Origin: Atrichornis clamosus
Lineage: Eukaryota; Chordata; Aves; Passeriformes; Menuridae
Assembly (NCBI GenBank): GCA_013400975.1
Contig: WBMZ01003044.1
Coordinates: forward strand, 29,494-93,493
Direction of reading: 5' to 3'
Length of the DNA stretch: 64,000 bases
This document shows, piece after piece, positions 24,801 through 39,800 of this stretch; position 1 is the first letter of the stretch; each line of letters begins with the position of its first letter. Under the pieces are notes generated by a model. It did no database searches, was not told the DNA's origin, and saw only the letters and a program-made list of their open reading frames with translations. The translations under genes and the position numbers were made by a program.

Positions 24801-27800
24801 ATTTAAAAGGAGCAAAGCATTTATCCTTACATACACATAAACTGAGACACATCAAGCTTTACTCACCATTGGGCAACTGAAAAACTTGCATATAAAATTT
24901 ATGACAGGTTCCCAAACGTGGTTTGGTCAACAGTTGATCCATTGACATCACTAAGTCTCCCTGGGTCATTCGACTTACCCGGTCTAACACTTGCTGTAAA
25001 AATGGAAAGAACAATAAGCATCTATAATGCAAGGAGGACACTGGCATCCTTACCTTGCTCTTAACAAAACAAAAAGCGCTGATGTGGTCTAGGAAACCTC
25101 TCACTGAGAGGCAACACATTCACTATATATAAGAATCCTAGAAACACAGTTGGGTAAGCATTTCTGGTCAGATTGTACCCTTCCTAGAACTTTTTTCACT
25201 TGACTAGATCCAGGTACCTCCAGAAGGTGCAGTGCAGTCAGCATAATGCTGGCTCTGAGAGGAGCTCAGCCAGCTCCCACAGCTACTCTCTGTATGGCTG
25301 TCTGTACCCTGTCTCACAGGGATGGAGGCTCTCTGGTAATTGCTGAGGACCCACGTGTGATTTGCTCAAATGAGTGTCAAAGTTAACTAAAACTAAACCA
25401 GGGTACAAGGACCTATCAAACTAGGACACAGCAGGGCAGCTGTGAAGAGCTCAGTAAAAGTTACTCTCTAGGTTTGCCTCTCTTACCTTCTTGGAAGAGA
25501 AATACCAGTTAAAAAGAGCCCACGTTTGGTTCAAGAAGAAAATAAGACAACTATTTGCTTTTTTCAGGGAGTTTGCTACAAGGAGACATTAAAGATCCAC
25601 CACAAGGCTGAGTCTAACTCTGACTGGAAACGCTCACCGGCTTGACATTGATGACCAGAGTGATCCCATGCTCTAAGAGCATGTCCTGGGCAATTCGGGA
25701 CACAGTCTTCTCAACAAGGACCAAATTTGGCCTGACATCAACTATCCGCTGTACGTAGTTCTTCAAGAACTCCCTTTCCTGCAGACAGGAACAAAGTAAG
25801 CCAGTGAACTACTGCAAACCCATCTGAAAAATAACCCACTTTAATGCTTAATATTACTTTCCCCTTCATTTACATACTGGCCTTTCCTATAAAACAGGGA
25901 AAACTTCTATCCAGAAAACACCATCAGCTACCCATTGGGCACATCCCCACAGCATAACACTCAGTTTATCAGTAATTGTTTTTAAGAATTAATTTCACAT
26001 GAGAATATAATACAATGACAGTGTGAAGTAATGAACTTGCAGCAGAATCCAAACATACATATATGCACCTTATATCCTCACACATAAAAAAGCTTTATAT
26101 TCAAAAGGTGCTAGAATTAGAGCATTGTAAACCAAAGATGTTTGCAGTACCATGGTCCCTACCTTCAGATACTTGCTAATGTTGAATGCTGGCACTCAGA
26201 GACAACTTATATTCAGGAAGATTAAGTGCTCTATGCTTCTATAGGTCTGTACACACATCCCCAGATCCTAAATCCACACCTGAGGACAGTGCTTCTGGAA
26301 TCCCATCCCAAACACTACGCACCACAAAATTGCTCTTCTGTCCCTGCCCACCTTCATCTCACTACCCCCACACGCACTTATATTACCATGCACAGAAAGA
26401 GAAATCAGGCTGCAACTCATCAGAACTAGAGGCCTACACTGCCAGAGGGAGGTTACAGCTTCCCAAGCCAAGTATTCTCAGTTGTGTTATTGCAGCTCAC
26501 ATCAGTCAGGTTTTAAAACTTCTGTGTAATATAAAGGTACCACAAAAGTAGTTTGCCAGCTCCTCAGAACACAAACATTCAGATTAGTGTAACAAAGATA
26601 AAGCTCTTGACAGAAGCTAACCTTTTCAATTGAACTAGGACTACTGTAGTATTTTCTGTCCTATAGGATTTTAATGCAGATACACAATTAGTTATGATTA
26701 TGTTCTGAAGCAGACACCAAAATAATCACCAAGACCATTATTAACAAAGTATTGCAGATACTTTACCCCGTTCAGACAAACGGACATGTCTGAGTTTAAG
26801 CATTTCCTAGAAAACCAACTCATTAGTCAGGTCAGTTTTATTGTTAAAGCCTTCATATCTGTAATCCTCTTAACCACCACACAGAAGTGGTCTTAAATGC
26901 ATGCTATGAAAAATAGTCAAATAGAGAAAACATTATAGCCCGAGCTCAGTAGGGCACCAAATACTCTTGTTATGGGTATCCTAGCAAATACCTGAAGACT
27001 GATTCTCAGACAGGACTGTAGTATGTTAAAGAAAGTATCTATGTATTTCAGTGTTTTCATACTTAAGGCACATTCCTCCTCACAGGGGCAGGGCACCTGT
27101 TCCAAAGTGACATTTTCTAGATCAACACTCCATTAGGTTGGTTGTTATTCCATTTATTCAAGCCTGACAAGAAATAATGTGGGTGTGACCTAACCCTCAC
27201 CGACACTAACTTTTCAAATATTTCTTCACACACCTAAACCTTATCTAGCTCTAACACTATATAAGGAACATAGAGTTCAGGAGGTCTCAATAAAAACAAA
27301 ACAACTTATCTAAAATGCTGCATGGTGAGATCAAAAGCTCACATGTGCCCTCAGCGCATGTAACTGGAGGACAAAAACCCTCAGTGAAGACTACAAGCTT
27401 GTACGGTATTTACTGCAGCAGTTCTCTTAGCTAGCTTACTAGAAGAGGAAAGTTCTCTGTCCTACACAATCTCACTCACTCACCTCCACCTCACACACTG
27501 AAAAAAAAAATGCACTGATCATTAATTTGTTGGGGTTTTTTAACCAAAAACAAAAGCATACTCTCACCTGAAGTACTATAGGCTCTATGCAGGTAAACTT
27601 GGTTTCTTCTCGATAGAGGTACTCAATTGAGCACTTCAGCAGAAGAATTTTGGGATTTTTTAAGCAAGAGTTCATCTAAGAAAGACACAAAAATACAAAC
27701 AACTGGAGAAGAAGTACACAAGAAAAACAGACAGACTTCCCATGATTGGTCCCTGCCACCCCCACCCCGCTTTAAAGTCTCAGCTACCACTCTCTGCAGA

Positions 27801-30800
27801 CCCAACTCACATTCTTCCTTCTTAAGAAGTTTTTACACTCAGCTGATGGAATTCCACAGCTACTGTCCAGTAAGCAGGCAATGCTAGAGATCTCCAGTCA
27901 TTGCTACGAACCCCAAAGTCTTGATATACTTGATCCATCCAGTTCACTTCTATCTTGCCCTCCTGCCTTAAGGGCTGATTTTACTGTATTATTTTAAGTC
28001 AGAACCACAAATGCCTTTTTCTGGCTCAAAGTCGGGGTAAATATTAGATGCCTCATGGTAGGGGTGGAAAGTATGTTTTTCTATACATGCACGAGGAAAT
28101 TTTCTCCCCTAGAATCTCTGGGCTAGAAAACAAAACAGCTTGGAAAAGAACTGCTTTAAAAGCCATTCTTGTTTGGGGGTTCAAGCTAGAGAAAGCTCAC
28201 AAACCTCCTGAGTAATGAGAGAAGCTTCACAACACAAAAAGCAAGTCACAGCACACTTGTTTCTGCAGCATGCATTCGTACATTACAGTAAGCACTCGAT
28301 TAATTAAGCTGCATTACCTTTTTGTGTGCAACATTCTTAGTGCAAACAAATCCATTCACCACCATGGAGTCAAATTTCTTTCCACCAGGGATCTAACAAA
28401 GCAAAGAACATTTTTAGAAATGTCATACCCTCCCACATCTTCTAGTGCAATAAAGCTAATTCATAGAATACCTATTGTAGGTGACATGCAAGCTTCAGCT
28501 ACACCCTCAATTATCAGATGAAAGATCAGATACAGTCATGCTGGACACAAGTCTTTTCCTTAAAGCCTGGCAAACTAAGGACAGTTTGAAAACAAATACT
28601 AAGTTGTAGGATTTCTACACCCCTCCCAAGAGATGCTTATTCATTAAGCCAGGTGTACTCCCGAGCATGATACGGCCACGAGGAGTGTATACCTTTGCAC
28701 ATGCCACTTCTATTAACAACAAGCAAATTGTAAGGAAAGGGAGTGGGGGGGAAAAGAAAATAAAAGAGAGAAAACCAAACAAACCTCTACCTACTATTTG
28801 AACACATCAAACAGCTGACTAGTGTGCCTGCAGTCACAGGCAATAACAGAAGTAATAAACAACATGAAACAGGCTTCTGAATAACATGTTTCAGAGGACA
28901 TTTGTATTACCAGCATGTGAAAATAGCAGACACCAATGAAGAGCTTTCACCTCTGAACAATTGCTCTTTGAACTAGGGTTTCAGGAGAAGCAGGAACAAG
29001 TGATGCTGCCTGAAGAGATGCCACAGAACTACCACCAAAATCATAAGGTTCTCCTCAAATCTTGTACGGCTTTCAAACAAGAGTACTGCTGAGGTGAATT
29101 TGGTCAAAGAAGAATAAGCCCAGATCTTCACCCTCAGTCACACTAGTTCCTTGGATGTTAAGTTTCACATCAGACTCTCAGAAGAAAGTTTGTGTGCCAG
29201 AACTCCAGACTTAAAGTTCAACAGTGTCCACGCCGGGCCATCTGGCAGAACTGGATACACCATTCCATAACAATTAAGACTGCCTCTTGATGAAAGTCCT
29301 TGTACTTGGCATGGGAGGAGTTGAATCCTCCAGAATGGATAGTTATAGGGCAACATAATGCTGCACCATGTCCTGGAAGCTATTTAACCAGCACTTGGTA
29401 CATTTCCAATTCAAGCACAAAACAAGCAGAAACCAAAAAATGAAGCAAGCCATTACAGGTGTTACCCTCTGCTACCTTATGCAGCCTACAGCCTGAAAGA
29501 AGAGGTCAGCTCCAGGGCATTAAAGCACCTTTCACAGCATGTAAAGTTCCCTCTGTGCAACTTCTTCTACAACCCCACCTCATCCAAAGGCCAAGTCAGC
29601 CAGTTACACCACTGAATATGCTGGGGACAGTGAGAAGGGGACTGTTCTATTCAAACAAGGGGTGCTGCCAACAGCTGCACCCTTTTGTTTCCTTACATCC
29701 ACTGCTTGAAACTTACTTTTTTGATGTGGACAAACTGACGGATATCCATATCATCATCTCTGTTCTTGACATCAGGCCGTACTGTTTGAACCACCTGGCA
29801 GACCACAGGTACAATAATATCCCTCCAGGACAGGGACAGGGACTCATTGTATAGAAGCTGCTGAAGCAGTGCCATCATGTGGTTGTGATTAGCAGACCTT
29901 TAAAATAGGCAAAATAAATAAGATTTCTCATTAAAAAAAGAAAAAACAAACAGTGCAGGTGATTATCTGAAGTCACAGCTGCCTAGAATGTTCTACAGCC
30001 TGGTCTGGTCCTGTACTCAATATATTAAAATTACAAGGAAAAATACCCCAATAAAAATGTACTGTAAAAATGCTGTGTTCTTAATGCAGATTAGTTCCTT
30101 GTATTGCCCACTGTAGATCAAGTCCCACTGAAAGTTAGTGGAGTAGAGAGGCTTCAGGAATTGTTACTCAAGATATGCAAATTCCTTGTTCTACATGCTT
30201 CTTACAGCAGCCTTTCCATGGCTTGTTTCTCTCCATTCTCTTCTCTCAGCAGATCCAGATTGCTGTGGTGCCAGCCTAGGGGCGTGAAAAAGAGTTCTTT
30301 GGACTTCTCCTCCACCCTCCTGTTGAATAATGACTCTGCAAGAGACAAACAAACCTTCTTAATATAAGGTCACAGTTGAATGCTTGTGTCTTTCTGAAAG
30401 GCTGCTTTGAAAAGGAAAGAATTTACTAAGACATAAGTCTAAGCCTCCTGAAATACTGAGTTTAAGGTAGATGTCATGGTCCTCAGTTTGACGGGGACTG
30501 ACACTTTCAATCATTATACTGTGTAGTAACTCCTTAGAACTGTTTCGCAGTACCAAAATTAGAGGTTATTCCAGCAGAGTCTTCTGTGCTTTGAAAGAGT
30601 TACTACGTTATTTCCCACACAGTTATTATGGTATTATAGAGGCAAGTTATAAACTTCCACATTATCATAATGGCTGAATTTCTACCGGTAGAGTATAAAT
30701 TTTCATCAAGCAAGTATGTGAGCCTTCAGAGTTGAAGCTTAAAACTTGTCAGAGTTTTAAGCAAAATTCTTAGACAATAGTAATCCAAGCAGACTATTGA

Positions 30801-33800
30801 GAAAAAAAAAAAGACTTAAAAAACAATTAACTTCTTCCAGAAGCTCCACACACAAAATTACCTGTGTAGAAGATTAATAGAAGCTACACTGATTTCCCCC
30901 TTTCTTCTGCGAAAGCTCAGTTAAAAACAAAGTATCAGTTTAATTGAAGACTTTATTTTTCAGGGAGCAGAGACATTGGGGTTTCCCCCTTACTTCTTCC
31001 TCTTAAGAGTTCACCAAAATCAATAGTGTTAACTGGGAGAAAAAAAAAACCCACAAGTGCATCTGACCACAATATTGGAAAGTACGTGGGTTTTAAAACT
31101 CAGAACTGCATGTAATGGCCTTTCATTTCAGTAGCAGTGATGATGGTGGTGATGACAGGAAACCCAGAAAGATTTAAGAAATGACACTTTAAGCCACTCT
31201 TTAGAAGCAGTGAAATTAATCATATCAGATCTTCATTTGCTTGCAGAGAAAGTTAAAATCAGTTACGTAAGTTTGTTGGAGAAATTGTGAACAAACTTGC
31301 CACTTACACTTGTTTTTTAAAAAAAAGTAAAAACTCTTCTTTGAGTCTTTTTGAATGAAGCAATCTGAGAAGTGAAAGAAATTTAAGCTTGAAAGTGCAT
31401 TCAAAAAAATCAAAGTATAGCTTGTATATCAGTTTTGCCACAACTTCAGATTTACTGTCAAGTAAATATTTTGAAAAGGTCAACACCCTATTAAAGGAGA
31501 ATTAAGGAGTTTCCATAATTATATTTAAAACCACACAACAGCAACAGATCAAGTTTTTCCTTACCTTTAATAAAAGCGTCACTTATTGAGAACATCTGCT
31601 GCCCTCCGTTTTCAGGATTCAAGTACTCTGAAAGAAGAGAGAAGAGGGATATAGGTGGAGACAAAAAAAAAAGAGACAGGTTACACTGGTGTGCCCATAT
31701 AATTACAATGTACACGCCTACACCAGAAGAAGAGCATTACTCATCTAAGTGTTTAGTCACCAATTTGGCAACAGCTTGATGAGTGCTTAAGACAAGAATA
31801 TCCTCTCATTCTTGTTCTATCAAAAAATTCATGACGACAAGAAAATAGTGCTTATTAATGTGAAGAAACAAAACAAAGTAGACACGAGCAAAGACTGAAC
31901 TAGGAGTTTAAGAGTGTGCTTTTCAATTGACCCAGAACACTTTTTCTAGACCTGAATACTAATGTGTTAAGATGCAAGCAGACACCATGGGAATCGCCTC
32001 CTCACTCTGATCTAAAAATGCATCTTCAGAAACCATTTTGGTCCCCCACTTCACTGAACCATCTCAGACTGAGGGAGAGACCAGCCGTAAGATTTATCTT
32101 ATACAGTGAAGGAAACAGAAGACAGCCTGTCTTTCAAGTGCTAAAAGTCTACAGTCTAGAACAGTTCAAAGTGTTCTGAGGAATCATGCTGACAAAGACA
32201 GACTCCCAGCAACAAAGCAGAGTAAGAAATGTGTCATTCTACATATGGGAAATATAGTTAGAGCCTGGTGCCAATAACGTCAAGGTTGTGAGTTCAATCC
32301 CTGTATGGACCATTCACTTAAAGGGCTGGACTTGATGATCCTTGTGGATCGCTTCCAAGTCAGAATATTCTCTGATAGCTGTGAAATGTGATGAAGCTCC
32401 ACCTATTACCCTTGTTTAGCTTGCTAGATCTTGATTTTTCATGCCGACTGGCTACAAAAAGCTTTTCTCCAGAGGCTATTAGCTTGCTGTACCTTTAGTT
32501 GACTCCTTATACAAAAAGGGCTTCTACAATGGGAAAACAAGAGCTGTAGACCAGTTGCTTAAACAGCACGACTACCTGAAGTTCAAAGCCAACCCTTTAT
32601 CACCTTTCCTGACAATGGGCCAGACTGCCATAAACAGAACGCAAAGCCAGTCTGCTTTCAGACACCAACAGAAAGCAACAGAAAGCTGACAGGACATAAG
32701 CAGTCACAAGGCTCTAAACAGCAGCACTCAGGAGACCCCTTTCATGCCACCATTTTAAATATCTGAACTTGTTTGCAAATAGGTACTTAGTAGAGGATCA
32801 GTGTACCAAAGACAAGTTACAAGCCTTCTTTGCAGCTTGATGGTTATTTGCAGATTCCTTTCATTTCTTGCTTAGTTAAGAGTGTAGTATTACAATAAAC
32901 TACTGCTTGATAAAAGCTGGCTCACTCTCAGCATTCATTCACTCACCTCCTTCCCTCTCCATCTCGCAACAGCTTCAGGGCAGCAGCTCTTACTGTTAAC
33001 ACACTCAAATTAGGTCTGGCACATACCCCCGACTGGCACAGCCAAAGCACGAGTTATCCCCAGCTCAAACCTAACCTTAGTTACGCTCCAAACCAAGACA
33101 CAGGTAGCACCTCTAACCAGGAACACTTCTAGATTTCTAGTGACCTAGATTCTAGATTACTACATTATCTTTAAGGTCCTTTCCAACCCAAAAAAGTCTA
33201 TTATTCTCCTCAGTACAGCTTCAGCTCCTATAACTTTACTTGATTGGTTCCCAGGGGAAGTTCCTGACAAGATAAGATACTATAACTCTTCTTAGCCTGG
33301 ACAGATAACACACTTGTAGGTGTGAGTCTGAGATGGTTAGAGTGGCTAACATGCACATTTCTTACTTCACATCATCCCTACATGCATCATGCTCCACGAA
33401 ATGAGGAAGGGGGATGGGGAATGTTCCTGTAGCATATCTTATAACCTGAAAAACTCAGGCACATTCTCAAAAGAAGAACCAAAAAGGGTTACAACAGCAC
33501 ACTAAACCCTGGCAAGCAATGCTGATAAGAAACCGTATGGTTACTCAAAGCGTCTTCTCCTTCCCCCTCCTAAGTAGATGCAGGCATCAAAAACTAACTA
33601 CCCAAAATACCTGCTACCAGGATCAAGGATATCTGACTGGAAAGGCATTTATAAAATAAAGTTTCTCATACTGTTAACTGTATCTCTTTAAAAACAGAAA
33701 CTAAATGCCACATCTAAAATTTGTTACATAATCACTTCCCCCAATTTAAATGCAGAAAACAATTTTCCTTCATTTCCCATTCTGATACATACTATAAAGG

Positions 33801-36800
33801 ATGTCTTTAGGCAGATGATACTATACATGAGTCACTATACTCAGCTAACTTGGAGTCACTCAAATTTCATGGAAACACACCAGAAATTAGTCAGCCTATA
33901 ACACCACAAGAAGTTCTGCCATTGGACTAATATACAAATCACTCTGTTCTAAAACACATCATCCACCCTTGCTTCAAAGCAGCTGACCTCTACGACCTCT
34001 GTGACCTCAGTGACTGTTGGAAATTGCTATCCCTTAAACATTCAAAGAAAGCCACTAACTGCTTAGATCAAAGGTGACCTGCAGTTCTAGCACTTGATGT
34101 TTTCTATTGTCAGTCCTCCCCCAGTGACTGGGATTTACACAGTTGTGAGGAAATTAAGTTACAAGTCTCAGAAGGAAAGTAGGATCTTCAGTTTCACTTC
34201 ATTATTTCAAAGAAAGTCAAGTCACTGTCACCCAGCCTAAGGACAAGAAACAACTCCAACACAATGTAGTCAAATACATGTGTCCATAACAGTCATAGGG
34301 AAGTTACTGACACTGACAGCAGCAAACACCTCATGTCACTGATTAACTACAGAACTCTATCCTTAAAATAACCATGGCCCATTTTACATAGATGCTTAAC
34401 TACACAATTTGGTTGGCTAATCATTGTTAATCTTAGATGACATATTCTGTTGAATATAGCCAGGACAATCAGAAAAGCAAGGCAAAAGCCTTAATATTAA
34501 TTTTATTATACAAAGTCTCTGACTTTAATATTTCCAGAACAAGTTTTAGAAGTCGTGCATTTCACTACCCTAGGCACGGCTGTATGTGCTGTAGGGTTTT
34601 GTCCCATGAAAGTACCTACAGAGTTTCAGTCTCCTGATTGCCAAGAAGTATTTCTTGCTATTCAAGATATTGTCATTCATTCTAACTTGTTGCTCCCTGG
34701 TTAGGTCTTTTCTTTAGACATTCTCATGCCAGGATTATAAAACCAAACAATTTGAAAAAGGTACACTAAGTCCTCTGTACGTGCAGACATAGATCTTTCA
34801 AAAAACTACAGGATACCTGCCTCTCCACAGTGCATTTTCACAACACAACTCCACCCTGTCCTAGTTCTGGGCCTATTACTGATACTATCCACTCAAGTAC
34901 AATTCATTTTCTTGGAAGGAATAGTTACCAGTTTTCTACTAATGATTACACTTCTACAGAATAACCTAGTTAAGAGACCACATATTTCAGGAACAGATAA
35001 CAAAAACCAGCAGAGATTCACCAAAGAGAGCAGAGTGCTGGCAACATACATAATTCAAGGCAGAAGTCTTTCTCCTTTCAGCCCCCTCACCACTTGCCTT
35101 TTCTGCTGAGCTCTCCATCACCCAAAACTTTCTCAGAAGAGCTCCAGTTCTGGCTCTGAGCAGCCTTGGTTTGGTCAACAGTTTCCACGAGAGACAGGCT
35201 CTCTTACATTTCCCCTTCAACATGTACTGCTTCTGGTACAAGTAGATGAAGATCAAGACATGTCTGAAACCAGGACTAACACTCTGTAAGCCCTTTAACA
35301 CTTGCCAGAGCCAAACTGACTCCTACCTGCTTTACTGCCATCACACACTGATAAAGATAAACCTGCTACAGCTGTAAATTCATAGGCTACTGCAGCACAC
35401 CTGTTCCAAGGTCACTTAATCAAGCACCCCTCCTTCCTAAAAGGAATTCATTGGTATATCTCACTCTCCACAGCTTTCCTTCCCTTTAAATGCATTAGCT
35501 TTTCATTTGATTAGGGCATAAGCTGGAAACAAGTTGAAAGGAACCAATAATGAGTGTCACTGTCAGTAGTGCTGACAATCTATTCCCACTGTTGAGTCAT
35601 CAGACATCAACTCAAACTTTTGAAACTGTTCTGCTTCTCTCTTTGGGACAAAAAATAAGCAGTTAAGATTTCCTTTCTCCTAGGCATATTTTTAGCAAAT
35701 AACAACAGATGACTACAGGAGGCATCAATAAATGTCCCCTTTAATTTGCCTCACTCTGTCCCCCATGTCTAACATACTTGGGAAGTTAGCTGTGACCACT
35801 TCTCCTCCCTCACTGTCTTCAGTGACCATTTCAGTTTCAGAATATGCAATCTGTATGCAAGCTTAAGGCAGATGTTCTGCTCTGATTCAAAGCAACACAA
35901 GAGATCTGTTAGACTTTATGGAAGAATTAATTAACTAGAAGGAGTACAAATTATTTAACACTGGATCATCATTTAAAAGTGGAAATACTGAAAGGGTGAA
36001 GTGAAACAATAATTAAGAAACTACTTAGAAGAAGCCAAAGATACAAGTCTACAAAGCTGATATAACCTTTGAAAGGAAGCAGAGCAAATACATCAACTGC
36101 TACCCAACATGTAAAGCAACTAGAATATACTAGAGTCAAGCCAGTGGCAAGTCCTGATTTCAGACTACCCTTGGACCATTTAGAGAATGCAGTTGTCAAC
36201 AGGCAGGCACATTATTTCTTCCATAAGGATTTTGCTTATAGTCTTTCAATTTAGTACTTCTTTAGGGGGAAGAAAACCTTTCAAAAGCAGTCTTCAACAC
36301 CAAGTACTTGATTTCTTCCTACTTCACTTAAGTGGATGATCTCTTTTGAACAAATGCTATGTATATGGGTTAAGTTAGGTTTTATTGTTTATCAGAAAGA
36401 TTCTTCTGTAAAATGTACACTTGTTAAGGTACAACTGTAGGTCAGCACAGAACTCTTCCAAGTTAATCTTGTTCTTTTGTTCTTTGGGGTTTTATTTCTT
36501 GCTTGCTTTTTTCAGTTCCATCTCAAACTGCAGAGTCACCTATCAGACTGGTTTATGTGTGGATTATTTTTCCATCCCAGTTAGCCAGTATATGTGGATC
36601 TTGTCTATTATGCATGGGCAAGAGACTTTGCTTCAAAGAGAAAGTCACAGGGGAAGTTACACACTCTGCAGAGAAGGCATTTCAACAGGTCTATTGAGCC
36701 TCCTCAGAGGTGAGCACATCAGAACTGCTAGTGCCAGTTAAATATCACATTTCCCCCTCTGTAAGACAACTACATAAGTAGTGTCCAAATAGGTCAGGAA

Positions 36801-39800
36801 CATTAGGGCCAGCTCTCCATCATGTGCAACTCCAGCTGGTGACTACCTCATACCTTTTTGGTCGGCAGGGTGAGGGGGTACATGTGGGTACTTGGAGTGC
36901 TTCTTGATATGGAAGTTCACGTTGTCCAGCTCCACGTTCAGGCTGATGGAAGCGGCCGAATCACTGTCCATTGTGGACTGGAAGCTGCTGACTGAAGTGC
37001 GCTTGCTAGGGCTGGCGGAGTCTTTTAGTGTTGGGTAAGGGGAAGATACAGGGAGGAGAAGGGTTCAAATGGGTATTATGAGGGTACCGGAGAGGAGAAA
37101 AATCGTCTTTAATACATAAAGGCCAGTGTGCAATAACACAGGAATACAGTATTTTCATAGTTCTAATCTTGTCTTCATGTGGGCATGCTGACATATTGGA
37201 CATTCTTTAGCACATTACTACAGGGCCCAAATAAAGCAAAAGTCTGCCTGAGAAACAGAAGGTGGCAATTTACATGCTTCTCCTTCATTAGAAGTATGAA
37301 GCTTCACCAGTTCCACTAAACACAAAATACCATATCCATTGTGAGAAACTAAAAGACTAGACAGGCTATAGCTTTCTTAGACCCCTGCAGCCCCATGCGC
37401 ACACACAGAAAGACACAGATAAAGCAAGACACGGTTAAACTACTAAGTCCTGAAGGACTGGGGACAACAGGGGAGAAGGCAGAGTGAGAAGAAGACTCAG
37501 GTGAAACTTACTGGCTAAGTTATCTTCTCCTTCATCAGCAATCTGCTCTGTGTCACTGTCATCAAACTTGATGTCTTTGAACCAGGATGGCTCAGAGTGC
37601 CCCTCTACAGAGTTCACAGAGTCACTGTCTGGAGATGGGGTTTCTGAGAACTCTGTGCTCTAGAAGACGAGGAAGGGAAAAAAAGTTATTAAAGTGCATC
37701 TCTACTTATACTAAGCAGCCTGCTACAAATGCAGGTCAGACATTTTAAAAATCAGAGGATACTCTCAGTGGGCAGAGCCAAGTTAGTTATAGAGCGATCC
37801 CCCTTCGATATAAAGTAGGAATTCTGAGACAAGAAACACGTACTTCTTTAGAATTCCCACATGCTTAGTCTCTGCCTACACTCTGCTACTAAACAAGTTG
37901 TGACTAAGGGGCATTAACAGACAAGTTTATTCTACTGCACATTCTCTATCACCACATCCAGCTAAGCAGTTTTAAAAGCTTGATATCCCCAACCAAGGTG
38001 AGTGACAGCCATATCCTTTGCCCAGAAACCAACAGACACAGCTTTTGGGGGAGCCTAGCTCTAAGCTACTGGAGCAATTCTTTGACTAACCAATGTAGCC
38101 CCAAGAGTTTCAATCACAAGACAGGCTCTAGCTGGGCCTACTGTGTCAAACCAAAGACTGGCCAGAGTGCCAGAGAACCTAGAGAGTATCTGAATAATTT
38201 CCATCAGCCCTCCATATGCCTCCAAGCACCTCAAAAGAAGGTCCTCACTTTCATTCCTTTGGCTACAGTGAGTGCAGCAAGCAGCTGAGTCAACAACACC
38301 ATTTCTCCTGACTCAAGAATAATTGAGATCAGACAGTACTTTCAGCTGATGAGAACAAGAAATGGCTTTAAACATAAAATAACATAAGCACCTTATAAAT
38401 AGTTACAAACAGGAATGCATAAGCACTTCCTAGCTTCCTAGCACTTCAAGCTTTTGCTAGAAAACTATGGCAGTGCAGCTGCCTGGCTGAGATACCAGAT
38501 GAACCCCAGAGCAACCTCAATGGAAGCCATATGACTGTGTCCAAAAGCTGAAATGCATGAGGAACACAAATTCTAATGGCTGCAAGCTTTCTGACTGAAG
38601 CCCATGGGACAGCTGAGCCATTCTTCATGGTAAGAAGCTGAAGAACATGAAAGACTCTCAATCTAATGCTTTCAGTTAAGAGAGGCTACAGAGGTATCTT
38701 GTTCAAGCTAAAAGAACCAATACAATCCCTCAGGCCAGTGACTGCTCTTATTCCTCAGCAAGTTTGATTCCAATGAAGTACAGCAGGACAGAATCTTTGG
38801 TCACTAGTTCCCTGCCTCCCCTCAGGTAACTAGTCCTGTTTGGGAGGCATGACAAAGACCCCATTCCAAACTTGCATCATGTGGCTAAGGCACTGAATTC
38901 CTTATTGCTGCCATCCCTAGAGATGAGAAGAAGGTTACCAATACAATATATCTAAAATATCCATTTGGAATTTTTTAAAAAGGAATTTTGAAACCGAAGT
39001 AGATCACCACTGTGTCTCCACCACCAGCAAGCGCACACAGATTCTAAATTCTGCACATGACAGCACAGCTGCCATGAGCACAGACTGTGCCAATTAGAGG
39101 CCTCTGTGGCAGATGTTCAGCATGAGAGGCACTGGCCTAGACTGAAGACCCCCTCCTCCACTTTAGGCAGCATCACATGTAACAATTCATCCTCCACAGG
39201 GGACAGCCCCAAAGCTTTCTGGTCAAATAAACTTCCTCAGGCTTTAACTCACTAAGCAAAAAGGTCTGGACACCTATTTTCTGTACAGGATACCTGATTT
39301 AGAAAACATGCTACAGCTGCTGAGAATAGCATTAGAAAAGATTCTAGTCAGCAGCCAAATCCAGCAAGAACCATATCTTTCAGCTTTCCTCCTTCTTTTA
39401 CCTGCAATGGTCTGTAGAGAGCATATTCATCTCTGAAGAGCTGATCATGATGACTGACACATTCTAGCCAACGCCCATCAACCAACGCCTGTCCTATTGC
39501 AATGGCTTGGACCCTGGAAGTATAAGAATACAGATGGTTCTCTGAGTCGAGTTCTAAACACATATGGTTTATGGCACAAGCCCACTACAAAAGGAACGAG
39601 TCATTTGCTATGCACGATTTGACCTGTCGGTACCCCATTCCCAAGTTTACAAAGACACCGTTTACAATATTGTGGTGAGGCAGGACAGTGTACTAGCTCA
39701 AGCACAGAGCTAGATAAAGCAACTGCCAGTACTCTGAACTCAGCAGAGGTGTCCAACATATGATTAAGAAATGATGTGTGTGCTCCTTCAGTATTGTTGC

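Noticed and set aside
32257..32316. tRNA-Ile gene
   Set aside because: The body matches tRNA-Ile, but the first arm is degraded and a CR1-type tail follows, so it is a SINE copy.
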